Notes: generated by a model from the letters alone, not told the origin. A stretch of DNA of 64,000 bases from CAVQKZ01 sp963837325 (GCA_963837325.1 CAWIMV010000001.1:2852001-2916000); one strand, 5' to 3'. Positions 48,615 through 57,385 are shown, counted from the first letter of the stretch. Numbers and translations: made by a program.

Positions 48615-49556
48615 ATGGGTCTCGGCCCGCAGCCCGGCGCTCCGGACAGTTCGATCGTCCTCGTCGACGGTCCCTGGACGCATCGCACGGTGCGGGCCAA
48701 CGGGATCGCCGTGCACGTCGCCGAGGCGGGTGCCGGCCCCCTCGTCCTGCTGCTGCACGGCTTCCCGCAGTTCTGGTGGGCCTGGCGCCAACAGTTGACC
48801 GATCTGGCCGGGGCGGGGTTCCGCGCTGTCGCGGTCGACCTTCGCGGCTACGGCGCCACCGACAAGCCTCCGCGCGGTTACGACGCCCCCAACCTGGCCG
48901 CGGACATGGCTCAGCTGGTCACCGCCTTGGGCGAGAGCGACGCGATGGTCGTCGGGAGCGACTTCGGTGGGCTGCTGGCCTGGACGATGGCCGCTCGCCA
49001 TCCGCGCGTGGTGCGCAGTCTGGCCGTCGTCGCCGCGGCCCACCCGCTGCGGCTGCGCAGCACGATGGCCACTCGCGACGGCGGGCAGCGCCGCGCTTCG
49101 GCCTACGCGCTGCGTACGTTCCAGGTGCCGCGGCGTCCGGAGCTGTTGCTCGCCCGCGACTCGCGCTACGTGCGCCAACTGTTCGACACCTGGACCGGAC
49201 CGCGCTGGCGCGGCACACCCCGCTACGTCGCCGAGGTCGAGCGCTATGCCGAAGCAATGCGGATCCATCCAGTCGCCTACTGCGCGGCTGAGTACTTCCG
49301 CTGGTTGGTGCGTTCGCTGGTCCGTCCCGACGGCCGGCGCTTTGCCGAGTCGCTGCGGGCCCCCATCACCGCCCCGGTGCTGCAACTGCACGGCGACCTC
49401 GACAGCTGCGTGCTTCCCTCCACCGCGCAAGGATCCGGGCAGTACGTCACCGGCGACTACGAGTACCGCGTGTTGGACGGGGTGGGCCATTTCCCGCACA
49501 ACGAGGTTCCCGACGCGGTCAGCGGTGAACTCGTGCGCTGGGCAAAATTGCACTGA
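48615..49556 (+). CDS. Alpha/beta hydrolase (EphE-like epoxide hydrolase)
   Basis: This 313-residue alpha/beta hydrolase has the oxyanion motif LHGFPQFWWAWRQ, nucleophile Asp in VVGSDFGGLLAW and C-terminal His in GVGHFPHNE, with an acidic residue in DLDSCVLP. Asp at the nucleophile elbow and the HGFPQ motif fit epoxide hydrolases such as Rv3670 (EphE). The substrate is unknown. It is probably co-transcribed with the holin-family gene and converges with marP, 3 bp away. Confidence 0.88.
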   Translation: MGLGPQPGAPDSSIVLVDGPWTHRTVRANGIAVHVAEAGAGPLVLLLHGFPQFWWAWRQQLTDLAGAGFRAVAVDLRGYGATDKPPRGYDAPNLAADMAQLVTALGESDAMVVGSDFGGLLAWTMAARHPRVVRSLAVVAAAHPLRLRSTMATRDGGQRRASAYALRTFQVPRRPELLLARDSRYVRQLFDTWTGPRWRGTPRYVAEVERYAEAMRIHPVAYCAAEYFRWLVRSLVRPDGRRFAESLRAPITAPVLQLHGDLDSCVLPSTAQGSGQYVTGDYEYRVLDGVGHFPHNEVPDAVSGELVRWAKLH

Positions 49557-49559
49557 GCG

Positions 49560-50753
49560 CTATTCCGGGGTGCAGCCGCCCGTGCCCACCGGTGCACTCG
49601 CCGCGCTGCCCCGGTTGACGTCACCGGCGATCTCACCGTCGGTGAGCGCGTAACCGGTATTGCTCGACTCGAGGGCGGTGGCGAAGACGACGCCCAGCAC
49701 CGTGCCATTGGCCGCGAGCAGCGGGCCACCGGAGTTGCCACTGCGCACCACCGCATAGATCGAGTAGATGTCGCGGCGCACGTTGCCGTCGCCGTAGATG
49801 TCGTTGCCGGACACCGACTGCCGCGAGCGCACCCGCGCTGAGCGCACGTCGAACGGTCCGTCCTCGGGGTAGCCCAGCACGACAGCCGGGTCGCCGGTGT
49901 TCGCAGCTCTTGACGAAAACGTCAGCGCCGGCGCATCGAGGCCCGGCACCGACAGGACGGCGACGTCGCGCTCGGGGTCGTAGAGCACGACCTGGGCCGG
50001 CAACGTCTGGCTGGTGCTCACCTGGACACTCACGTGCGTCGTGCCGGCGACGACGTGGGCGTTCGTGATCATCCGTTGCGGTGCGTACACGAAGCCGGTG
50101 CCCTCGATGCCACGGTTACACGACGGCGCCTCACCGTAGATCTTGAAGACCGACGCCTGGGCCGCCCGCACCCGCGCCGCGACGGCCGGCGACAATCGCG
50201 CATCCGGTGGTGCGACCTTGACGATGTGCGTCTGCGGCAGGTCCCCGAAGACCGGTGGGAACCCGCTCTGGTTGAGAAACGACCTCAGCGACGAGTACAG
50301 CGTCCGGACGTCCTTGGGCATGACGTCGTCGACCCCGCGCACGATGCGGGAGTTGACCGCCGCTGACGACAGCGACGGGTACGGCGACGATGCGAGTGGC
50401 ACCGCCACCATCCAAGCGACCAGCAGCACCGATAACACGCCCAGCGCCGCGCCGATGGCCGAGTCGATGGTCTTACCGCTGTCGTTGACGATCCGGGTCC
50501 GGACGTGCCCGGCCGCCCACACGCCGAGAAGCTGGCCGAGCATCGCCACCAGCAGTACACACGTGATCGCGATCGGGATCTGAGCCCGGCCGTCGGCCAG
50601 GCGGGAGCCGAGCGGTTCGGCAATCTGGGCGCCGATCACCGCGCCACCGAAGAAGCCGACCATAGAGAACAGACCGACGACCGCCCCATTGCGAAAACCG
50701 CCTACTCCATAGGCGATTCCGGCCAGGATGACGACGACGTCGAGGATGTTCAC
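49560..50753 (-). CDS. marP: Membrane serine protease MarP
   Basis: This 397-residue protein has four N-terminal transmembrane segments (CvpA-like, about 1–120) and a periplasmic trypsin-like domain. The triad is His near 232 (ITNAHVVAG), Asp near 264 (ERDVAVLSV) and Ser near 340 (SGNSGGPL). Two cysteines flank the protease domain (CNRGIEG and the final GGC), as in MarP of M. tuberculosis, where they form a disulfide. MarP supports acid resistance through peptidoglycan hydrolase processing. Confidence 0.94.
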   Translation of the reverse strand: MNILDVVVILAGIAYGVGGFRNGAVVGLFSMVGFFGGAVIGAQIAEPLGSRLADGRAQIPIAITCVLLVAMLGQLLGVWAAGHVRTRIVNDSGKTIDSAIGAALGVLSVLLVAWMVAVPLASSPYPSLSSAAVNSRIVRGVDDVMPKDVRTLYSSLRSFLNQSGFPPVFGDLPQTHIVKVAPPDARLSPAVAARVRAAQASVFKIYGEAPSCNRGIEGTGFVYAPQRMITNAHVVAGTTHVSVQVSTSQTLPAQVVLYDPERDVAVLSVPGLDAPALTFSSRAANTGDPAVVLGYPEDGPFDVRSARVRSRQSVSGNDIYGDGNVRRDIYSIYAVVRSGNSGGPLLAANGTVLGVVFATALESSNTGYALTDGEIAGDVNRGSAASAPVGTGGCTPE

Positions 50754-50759
50754 GGCGCC

Positions 50760-51197
50760 TCAGCGTGGCAGGACGACGAGCTTGCCCGTCTGCCCCTGCT
50801 TGACGTGAATCGTGCACACGAAGCGGTACGTGCCCGGCGCGGGCGCGGTGAACGTGACGGTCCGCGATTGCCCGGCCGCGGCCAGCGGCGTGGCGACCCC
50901 GGGCAGGCCGCTCAACGTCCAGTTGTGCGGCGCCCCCTTGCCGTCGTTGACCAGGAGGACGGTTATCCGCCCGGGGTGCACCGTGATCGTGGCCGGCTCG
51001 AAGCGGTACGTGTCGCCCGCCTTGATAGTGATCTCCTGAATGCCATTGATGACCGACGCCGTGCCCGATCCACCTTGCGGGCGGCGGTTTACCGACGGCT
51101 CGGTGTTGGAGCAGCCGACGAGCGCGATGAGGGTGGCGGCCAGCGCCGCGACGGATCCGGCAACGGCGCGTGAGCCACTGCGGGACATCGGCGACAT
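50760..51197 (-). CDS. Cupredoxin-domain lipoprotein, predicted Gln axial ligand
   Basis: This 145-residue lipoprotein has the lipobox LVGC (Cys29) and a cupredoxin domain from about 48. Copper ligands are His91 (PHNW), Cys128 and His131 (FVCTIH). The place of the usual axial Met, eight residues after the Cys, is Gln136, as in stellacyanins. It would be an extracellular electron carrier or copper-binding protein. It replaces the thioredoxin-like gene (Rv3673c) found at this place in mycobacteria. ATG 51197 or 51188 are both possible starts. Confidence 0.85.
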   Translation of the reverse strand: MSPMSRSGSRAVAGSVAALAATLIALVGCSNTEPSVNRRPQGGSGTASVINGIQEITIKAGDTYRFEPATITVHPGRITVLLVNDGKGAPHNWTLSGLPGVATPLAAAGQSRTVTFTAPAPGTYRFVCTIHVKQGQTGKLVVLPR

Positions 51198-51220
51198 GCC
51201 GAGGACGGTACCGGCGCGGG

Positions 51221-51925
51221 CTAAGAGCCAGCGCGCCCGGCCGGCGGCGAGAGAGGTCGCCCGCCAGAATGGCGCGTAGGCAGCGGACGTTGCTGGGTCT
51301 CGTCCCACGGCCGGGCCCAGCCACCGAGCACCAGCATCCGGTCGAGCAGGCCGGCGGTGAAGCCCCACACGAACAGTCCCGCCGCGGCGAATCCCGGGCC
51401 GAGCCAGCCGGACGGGTGCACCACCCGGAACCGGTTCACCGGGTCGGCCAGCTCGGCGATCGGAACCACGGCAACGCCAGCGACTTCGGCCGGATCGACC
51501 GCTGTCACCGGGTGCGGGTCGGACCACCAGGCCAGCACGGGTGTGACGACGAAGCCCGACGGGGGCAGGAAGATCTCGGGGAGTTCGGCCACGACGTGCA
51601 CGCTGGCCGGGTCGAGTCCGACCTCCTCTTCGGCCTCGCGCAGCGCAGTGGCGACGCGGTGCGGATCATTCGGGTCGGCCGCCCCGCCCGGAAAGGCGAC
51701 CTGCCCGGCGTGGGTGCGCATGTCGGCGGCTCGCTCGATCAGCAGTACGCCCGGTCCGTCGGGAGTTTCGGTCAGCGCCATCAGCACGGCCGACGCCCGG
51801 CCGCTGCCGTCGTCGGGTGGCAGGAACGGCGAGAGGTCGCCCGGCTTCAGGCTGCGCGACGCCGTGGCCAGCTGACGCAGCCAGACCGGCAGCTCGGCGA
51901 CGTCGGATTCGGGCAGCTCATTCAC
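51221..51925 (-). CDS. NUDIX hydrolase (CoA pyrophosphatase type)
   Basis: This 234-residue protein has the NUDIX box GAADPNDPHRVATALREAEE with the following EVGL, and the preceding ADMRTHAGQVAFPGG typical of the CoA-cleaving NudL/PCD1 group. It probably hydrolyses CoA or related nucleotides. The first acidic position of the box is Asp rather than Glu, common in this subgroup. Its stop side follows the cupredoxin gene, and its ATG overlaps nth by 4 bp, so nth–NUDIX form one unit as in Rv3674c–Rv3672c. Confidence 0.9.
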   Translation of the reverse strand: MNELPESDVAELPVWLRQLATASRSLKPGDLSPFLPPDDGSGRASAVLMALTETPDGPGVLLIERAADMRTHAGQVAFPGGAADPNDPHRVATALREAEEEVGLDPASVHVVAELPEIFLPPSGFVVTPVLAWWSDPHPVTAVDPAEVAGVAVVPIAELADPVNRFRVVHPSGWLGPGFAAAGLFVWGFTAGLLDRMLVLGGWARPWDETQQRPLPTRHSGGRPLSPPAGRAGS

Positions 51926-52644
51926 ACGGCCGATTCCATCATCTGGGCTTCACTGCGAACCAGTTTGGCTGCGGCGGCCGGGTCGGTAGGACCCTCGCCG
52001 TAGGACGGACACAGCCGGGCGATCGGGCAAGCGCCACAGGCCGGTTTGCGGGAGTGGCAGATTCGCCGTCCGTGCCAGATCACGCGGTGCGACAGGATCG
52101 TCCAGTCCTTCTTGGGGATCAGTTTGCCGACCGCGTGCTCAACCTTGACCGGGTCGGTTTCGCCCGTCCAGGCCCAGCGCCGGACCAGCCGGCCGAAATG
52201 GGTGTCGACGGTGATCCCGGGGATCCCGAACGCGTTGCCCAGGACGACGTTGGCGGTCTTGCGCCCGAACCCGGGCAGCGTGACCAGCTCGGCGATGGTG
52301 TGCGGCACTTCGCCGTCGAAGCGTTCGACGAGCGTCTGACCGAGCTTGATCAGCGACGTGGTCTTGTTCCGGAAGAACCCGGTGGAGTGGATCATCTCCT
52401 CGAGTTCGGCCCGGTCGGCGGCGGCATAGTCGGCCGCAGTGGGGTAGCGCCGGAACAGGGCCGGAGTGACCTCGTTGACCCGTACGTCCGTGGTCTGCGC
52501 CGACAGGATCGTCGCCACCGCGAGTTCAAGGGGGCTCGTGAAATCGAGCTCGGTGTGCGCGTCGGGATAGACGTCAGCGAGTTCGCGGTTGATCCGGCGA
52601 GCGCGACGGGTGAGGGCGAGCGGGCTTTCTTCGGCGAGCGGCAC
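51922..52644 (-). CDS. nth: Endonuclease III
   Basis: This 240-residue base-excision repair enzyme has the helix-hairpin-helix LPGFGRKTANVVLG with catalytic Lys129, the catalytic Asp147 in GITVDTHFGRL and the C-terminal 4Fe–4S cysteines in the C-x6-C-x2-C-x5-C spacing (CHSRKPACGACPIARLC). It removes oxidised pyrimidines. The gene is divergent from a small membrane protein gene and lies two genes from crp, as in mycobacteria. Confidence 0.96.
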   Translation of the reverse strand: MPLAEESPLALTRRARRINRELADVYPDAHTELDFTSPLELAVATILSAQTTDVRVNEVTPALFRRYPTAADYAAADRAELEEMIHSTGFFRNKTTSLIKLGQTLVERFDGEVPHTIAELVTLPGFGRKTANVVLGNAFGIPGITVDTHFGRLVRRWAWTGETDPVKVEHAVGKLIPKKDWTILSHRVIWHGRRICHSRKPACGACPIARLCPSYGEGPTDPAAAAKLVRSEAQMMESAV

Positions 52645-52700
52645 GCCCGTCAGCCTACGAGCGCGTGCTGACGACGACGCTGGGGCACAATAGGGGCACC

Positions 52701-52937
52701 ATGATCGGCTTCCTGTTTCTCCTGTTCCCCTTCCTGCTGCTTGGTTTCATGCTGTTGATGGGGCGGGTCGAAGAGCCACTCAGCCAGATCGCCGTGGAAC
52801 GCGACATCGAACAGTTCCTGGACGACGCCAGCCGAGAGGAACTCAATGCGTTCGTCCGCGAAGGCACCGATTCCGCGCTCAAGCGGTTCCGGCAGCGCCT
52901 CGGGTTCGGTCGGTTGCGGCGCAACCGTTCGTCCTGA
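52701..52937 (+). CDS. Small single-span membrane protein (Rv3675 position)
   Basis: This 78-residue protein has one N-terminal hydrophobic segment (MIGFLFLLFPFLLLGFMLLM) and a charged cytoplasmic part ending in RFRQRLGFGRLRR. ATG 52701 follows AGGGGC. It occupies the place of Rv3675 between nth and crp but is shorter. No function is known. Confidence 0.75.
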   Translation: MIGFLFLLFPFLLLGFMLLMGRVEEPLSQIAVERDIEQFLDDASREELNAFVREGTDSALKRFRQRLGFGRLRRNRSS

Positions 52938-53044
52938 TCTTCGACGGCGTGCGGCGGTGGCCTAGACTCGCCCGAGACTGTGACCGGGCTCGCAGAGCTC
53001 ACGAGGACCGTGCTGGGCCGGGTCACCGACGGACAGGAGCGGAC

Positions 53045-53719
53045 GTGGACGACATCCTGCGTAGAGCCGGGCTGTTCCAGGGAGTCGACCCGGACGCCGT
53101 CGAGGCGCTGGCCAGCGAATTCGAGATCTTCGACGCCGCCCGCGGCGAAACCCTGTTCACCGAGGGTGAGACCGGCGAGAGCCTCTACATCGTCCTGGCC
53201 GGCAAGGTGAAGCTGGGCCGCCGATCGCCGGACGGTCGCGAGAACCTCGTCGCCGTGATGGGACCGTCCGACCAGTTCGGGGAGCTGTCGCTGTTCGACC
53301 CCGGTCCGCGCACGGCCACGGCCACGGTCGTCACCGACGCCCGGCTGGCGCGGTTGCCGAAGGCGGCGCTGCAGAAGTGGGTGCAGGACCGTCCGCAGAT
53401 CGCCATGCAGTTGCTGCGGGTCGTCGCCCGGCGGCTGCGGCGGACCAACACGATGCTGGCCGACCTGATCTTCGTCGATGTGCCCGGCCGCGTCGCCAAG
53501 CAGTTGCTGCAGCTGGCGCAGCGCTTCGGGTCGGTCGAGGGTGGGCAGCTTCGAGTGACACACGACCTGACCCAGGAGGAGCTTGCCCAGCTCGTCGGGG
53601 CCTCCCGCGAGACCGTGAACAAGGCGCTGGCCGATTTCGCTTCGCGCGGCTGGCTACGGCTCGAGGGCAAGAGCGTCGTCATCCTCGACCGCGAGCGCCT
53701 GGCCCGCCGAGCCCGCTGA
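53045..53719 (+). CDS. crp: cAMP receptor-like global regulator Crp
   Basis: This 224-residue Crp/FNR protein equals M. tuberculosis Rv3676 in length and is highly similar throughout. The cAMP pocket residues Glu80, Arg89 and Thr90 (FGELSLFDPGPRT) are present, as is the DNA-binding helix-turn-helix LTQEELAQLVGASRETVNKA near 177–196. GTG 53045 has AGGAG upstream and aligns with the Rv3676 start. Repeat array C begins directly behind it. Confidence 0.95.
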   Translation: MDDILRRAGLFQGVDPDAVEALASEFEIFDAARGETLFTEGETGESLYIVLAGKVKLGRRSPDGRENLVAVMGPSDQFGELSLFDPGPRTATATVVTDARLARLPKAALQKWVQDRPQIAMQLLRVVARRLRRTNTMLADLIFVDVPGRVAKQLLQLAQRFGSVEGGQLRVTHDLTQEELAQLVGASRETVNKALADFASRGWLRLEGKSVVILDRERLARRAR

Positions 53720-53734
53720 ACCGCTGGGGACCGC

Positions 53735-54010
53735 GCGCTCGGCGACCGGTTGGCGGCGACTTTTCCCCGCAGGTGACCGGTCGGCCGCGACGTTTCCCCG
53801 CAGGTGACCGGTCGGCGGCGACCTTTCCCCGCAGGTGACCGGTCGGCCGCGACTCTTCCCCGCAGGTGACCGGTCGGCCGCGACTCTTCCCCGCAGGTGA
53901 CCGGTCGGCCGGCGACTTTTCCCCGCAGGTGACCGGTTGGCGGTCCCAAAACCGAGCACCAGCGGGGAAAACAAGCCCCCGCCGAACAGCAGCGGGGAAA
54001 TCAAGCCCTC
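53735..54010. repeat. GC-rich repeat array C (six forward, two inverted units)
   Basis: Six forward units, TTTCCCCGCAGGTGACCGGT with CGGCCGCGAC spacers, run at a 31-bp period from 53761. After the pivot (CCCAAAACCGAG near 53945) two inverted units CAGCGGGGAAA follow with G-tracts at 53964 and 53994. The array lies between the convergent crp and truncated PKD genes. This is the most regular copy of the family. Confidence 0.88.
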
Positions 54011-54025
54011 ACAGCGGGAACCCGG

Positions 54026-54781
54026 TCAGCGATTGCTTGGAGCGGGGACCAGGACGCCGCGCGCTTGCCTGACGACTAGGTCCGTGCTGGCCGCCGGGCC
54101 GGTGACGGTGTCGGGGATGTCCTGCCATGGGCCGCCGTCGACGCGATAACGGCCCGACCAGGTGACGGTCGCGCTGACCCGCATCGAACCGGTGCTGCGG
54201 TAGACGTGTCCCCAGTAGCCGGCGCACATAACAGTGCGGCAGCCGTCGGCTGGGTTGTACTTCGGTTCCGGACTGTCGGTGGTGTCGGTGCTCCCGTCGC
54301 CGAAGTCCCAGTCCACGCGCACGACCCGCACGCGCAAGGCGACATCGTGGCCGAGCAATCTCACCGCGCCCAACGACTGCTCCGGTGCGGTCTCGGCCCA
54401 CAGCAGGGTTTGGATGTTGACCAAGGTCGCACCACCGGGCGGGGCAATACCGATCGCAGGATGCGGAACCAACTTGCGGACCTGCTGCATCACCAGCAAT
54501 GCCGTGACGCGTGGTCGTGCGCTCCGGACGAGGCAGTCGGTCCCGATCAGCTGCCAAGTGCCGTCGGGATTGCGTTGTTCGGTCGCCGTGGTCGTGATCC
54601 TGGGATCGGTGGGCAGTTGCTTGGCGGTAGCGGCGTCACAGACGTTGCGCACCTGACCGCAAACGGCCCCAGGACCCGGCCGCACCTCCCCCGCCACCTG
54701 CGGCGGCCCGCAATCCACCGTCCGCGTCACAACCACCGGCCCGCGTGAATCACCTGCCGCTCCGGCGACCCGGCGTGGCAA
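54026..54781 (-). CDS. PKD-domain-like exported protein, 5' end missing
   Basis: This frame of about 251 residues has several Cys pairs and a PKD-like core with VDWDFGDGSTDT and GYWGHVYRSTG. I recall similar proteins in other actinobacteria with an N-terminal signal peptide. Here the frame starts at TTG 54781, right after a stop, and the first residues (PRRVAGAAGDSRG) show no signal. The 5' end is therefore probably lost or shifted. It is followed by array C and preceded by the broken lipoprotein gene. Confidence 0.65.
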   Translation of the reverse strand: MPRRVAGAAGDSRGPVVVTRTVDCGPPQVAGEVRPGPGAVCGQVRNVCDAATAKQLPTDPRITTTATEQRNPDGTWQLIGTDCLVRSARPRVTALLVMQQVRKLVPHPAIGIAPPGGATLVNIQTLLWAETAPEQSLGAVRLLGHDVALRVRVVRVDWDFGDGSTDTTDSPEPKYNPADGCRTVMCAGYWGHVYRSTGSMRVSATVTWSGRYRVDGGPWQDIPDTVTGPAASTDLVVRQARGVLVPAPSNR

Positions 54782-55080
54782 GTCTTATTGCATGTATCCG
54801 ATGACATCCGCCGTCCCCGGCGCGTGCGCACCGTTGCCGCTGTCGTGGCAGCCAGGCGTGAGCAGTGCTGCAGGAAGACGCATGATGCGGCCCTGATGAG
54901 ACTGAATGTCGCCAGCGCCGAAGGCAATGGACGACCAGCCAGGCACGGATAGTCGCCGTCACGACGGCGCGCCTTCCTCGACTACGAGCCACCGGCTGGC
55001 GACCCAAGAAACGAAGACTAGGTGACTGTCATGAGGTTCGCGGCGGGAGCTGCCGTGGATGGCGCAGACGCTAGGGCGGA
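54782..55080. other. Non-coding remnant region
   Basis: No convincing gene is seen. Minus-strand frames here lack family similarity and ribosome sites. This stretch probably contains the decayed upstream part of the PKD-like gene. Confidence 0.5.
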
Positions 55081-55589
55081 TCATGAAGACTGCGTCTGTC
55101 GTCGGGTGACGAACTCGACGACGAAATCCGACTCGACTTTGAACGTGCCCGTCACGAGCTTGCTCGAGAGGACGGTGATGCGACTACCGGTCTAGCCGCT
55201 CCCTGTCCGCGAAGACGCGGCAATGCGTGCGACATCGCGCACGACATGCGGTGCATGACTTGGCGAAGCTGATCTGCTTCGATCAAGTAGGCGTCGTTTG
55301 TGGCGAAGCTCCAGTCAAGAGCCTGGACGTAGTACGTGGCGAAGGCGAGGGCGCCGGCGGGTGTGTGTTGCTTGGCATCCGCGCTCAGTACGGGCGGCTT
55401 CTCGCCGGGAAGGACCCCGGGGCCCGTCGTCAACGGGCCGGTCGGCGACGGCGTCCCCGTGGCAGGCGCGCTTGAACCGCTCGCCGTCGGCGCCACGCCA
55501 GAAGACTTCGCCGTATGTCCGCCGCCACCACCGCACGCGGCGCCGAAGACCGCCAGAACCGCCACGATCGCCGCAAAACGGATGCGCAC
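55081..55589 (-). pseudogene. Frame-shifted lipoprotein gene (DUF6318-like)
   Basis: The 5' part encodes a lipoprotein signal with lipobox FGAAC, a Pro/Thr/Ser linker and PAGALAFATYYVQALDW, which resembles DUF6318. After YLIEAD the family-like sequence continues in other frames: ISFAKSCTACRAR in one and RITVLSSKLVTGTFKVESDF, ending at 55081, in another. The uninterrupted frame instead stops at 55152 with unrelated residues. At least two frameshifts are needed to restore a full protein. Confidence 0.68.
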
Positions 55590-55640
55590 GTCGGGAATCG
55601 TGCCAGATCAACCAGCGGTCGGGTACTGGCTCAAGTGACG

Positions 55641-55650
55641 TTGTGGACAA
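55641..55650. promoter_or_regulatory. Lone TTGTGGACAA box
   Basis: TTGTGGACAA lies about 50 bp upstream of the lipoprotein pseudogene start. It is identical to the box at 44179 upstream of ssd. No second box is seen nearby. Its role is unknown. Confidence 0.35.
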
Positions 55651-55667
55651 CAACCCGCCGCATCCCC

Positions 55668-55825
55668 GCTCTTCCCCGCATATGACCGGTTGCCGAGCCC
55701 AAAACTGAGCACCAGCGGGGAAAACAAGCCGTCCCCCGAACAGCAGCGGGGAAAACAAGCCCCCACCCCGAACAGCAGCGGGGAAAACAAGCCCCCACCC
55801 CGAACACCAGCGGGGAAAACATGCC
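55668..55825. repeat. GC-rich repeat array D (one forward, four inverted units)
   Basis: One forward unit (CTTCCCCGCATATGACCGGT) is followed by the pivot CCCAAAACTGAG and four inverted units CAGCGGGGAAAAC. Their G-tracts lie at 55717, 55748, 55780 and 55812, a spacing of 31–32 bp. It sits between the MBL gene and the broken lipoprotein gene, both on the minus strand. Confidence 0.87.
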
Positions 55826-55826
55826 G

Positions 55827-56621
55827 CTAGCCGTGGTCGCGGAGGTAGGCCAGCTGTGCCCGCACCGAGAGTTCAGCCGCCCACCAGACGGCCTGGTCCA
55901 CGTCGGCATATACCTGCTCGACGATGGCTCGCGCTGACGCGTCCGGCCCGAGTTCGGCCAGCGCGGCCCGGACCTGATTCAGCCGCTGCTCCCGATGCGC
56001 CAAGTAGGCGTCGGCGGCGGCGCCCGCGGCCGGTAGCTCGGGCCCATGCCCAGTGAGCACGGTCGCGTCGCCGAGCTCGCGCAACCGCCGCAACGACGCC
56101 AGGTACTGCCCCAAGTCACCGTCGGGGTAGGCGACCACAGTCGTCCCCTGTCCGAGGATCGTGTCACCGGTGAGTACGGCCGCGGCCGTGCGGTCGCGGG
56201 GATCGAGCAAGAACGACAGGGAGTCCGACGAATGTCCTGGCGTCGCCCACACCCGCAGCTCGATACCGCCACTCGCGACGACGTCGCCCTCGACCAGGCC
56301 TTCCTCGCCCAGCCGGTGCGCCGGGTCGAGCGCGCGCACGGGCGCCCCGGTCAGCTCGTGCAATCGCCGGGCACCGTCGCTGTGGTCGGGATGGCCGTGG
56401 GTCAGCAGGATCGTCGCCACCCGCCCCGCCGCCGTCGCAACCGCGGACAGATGGGTGACGTCGTCCGGCCCGGGGTCGACCACGACGGCGTCCGGGGCGT
56501 CCGCAGCGCGCAGCAGCCAGGTGTTCGTGCCGGTGAGTGTCATCGGGCTCGGGTTGGCGGCGAGCACCACGGACGCCAGGGGGGTCACGGCCCGCAGCGT
56601 CTCGTACGCGGGCTCGCTCAC
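55827..56621 (-). CDS. MBL-fold hydrolase (Rv3677c-like)
   Basis: This 264-residue protein has the MBL motif LLTHGHPDHSDGAR near 72–85, GHSSDS and GDTILG, and a C-terminal winged-helix-like region as in LACTB2-type MBL proteins. That group includes endoribonucleases, so RNA or a thioester could be the substrate. GTG 56621 overlaps the upstream NUDIX stop by 4 bp, giving a RidA–NUDIX–MBL operon. Its 3' end runs to array D. Confidence 0.88.
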   Translation of the reverse strand: MSEPAYETLRAVTPLASVVLAANPSPMTLTGTNTWLLRAADAPDAVVVDPGPDDVTHLSAVATAAGRVATILLTHGHPDHSDGARRLHELTGAPVRALDPAHRLGEEGLVEGDVVASGGIELRVWATPGHSSDSLSFLLDPRDRTAAAVLTGDTILGQGTTVVAYPDGDLGQYLASLRRLRELGDATVLTGHGPELPAAGAAADAYLAHREQRLNQVRAALAELGPDASARAIVEQVYADVDQAVWWAAELSVRAQLAYLRDHG

Positions 56622-57385
56622 CGGACCATCGACCGCGGCAATGGCAGCGACGTGCCGTCGGGCAGGTCGGCAAAGACGTCGCCGTTGTCGTTGACGCGGA
56701 TGTGTGGGCGCACCGGGTCGAGCGAGCGCGTGTCCGCCGCGACGATGACCTCGGCCACGCTGGGAAAGGGCACCAGCGAGGCCAGCGTCGACCGGGTCGG
56801 CGGCAACATCATCCGCTCACCGCGCTGGACCTGCTCCAACGCGGCGCCGACCCCGATCCACGCTGCCTCGGACGACTCGCTGGTGACGTCCATGGCCTCG
56901 GATCCCGCCGGCACCGCGCCGACGAAGAACCGGGTGTCGTAGCGGCGCGCTTCCCCGGCCGGCGTCACCCACCGGGCCCAGGGCCGCAGCCCTTCCGCGT
57001 CGACGCTGAGACCGTGCTCGTGCAACAGGGCCCCGAACGCGATCCCACCGTTTTCGACGTCGGCCCGCAGTTCGGAGAGATCGGCGGCCGGGGCGGTCAG
57101 CAGGATGCCGGTCTCCTCGAACGTCTCGCGCACCGCCGCGCCGAGCAAGGCCCGCGCCAGCGTCTCGTCGCAACCGAAGCGCACCGCCACGTCGCGACCG
57201 GCCGAGCCGGCGAAGGGCAGGTCGGCGTCGGCCGGATCGACGCGCCCGCCCGGGAACACCGTCATGTTGGCCGCGAAGGCCATCTGGCTGACCCGGGTCA
57301 ACAACCACGCCTCCAACCCGGCGCCGGCGTACCCGTCCCGCAAGAGCACGACCGTGGCCGCGTCGCGGACTGGCACCTCAGTCAT
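56618..57385 (-). CDS. NUDIX hydrolase (NUDT19-like layout)
   Basis: This 255-residue protein has TVFPGGRVDPADAD, an insertion of about 25 residues, and then the NUDIX helix AAVRETFEETGIL. This split box is typical of NUDT7/19-like CoA or acyl-CoA hydrolases. The substrate is not proven. It overlaps its neighbours by 4 bp at both ends and belongs to the RidA–NUDIX–MBL operon. Confidence 0.87.
   Translation of the reverse strand: MTEVPVRDAATVVLLRDGYAGAGLEAWLLTRVSQMAFAANMTVFPGGRVDPADADLPFAGSAGRDVAVRFGCDETLARALLGAAVRETFEETGILLTAPAADLSELRADVENGGIAFGALLHEHGLSVDAEGLRPWARWVTPAGEARRYDTRFFVGAVPAGSEAMDVTSESSEAAWIGVGAALEQVQRGERMMLPPTRSTLASLVPFPSVAEVIVAADTRSLDPVRPHIRVNDNGDVFADLPDGTSLPLPRSMVR

Noticed and set aside
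53735..54010. CRISPR array
   Set aside because: The units are regular, but the spacers are as conserved as the repeats, orientation flips inside each array, and no cas genes are present.
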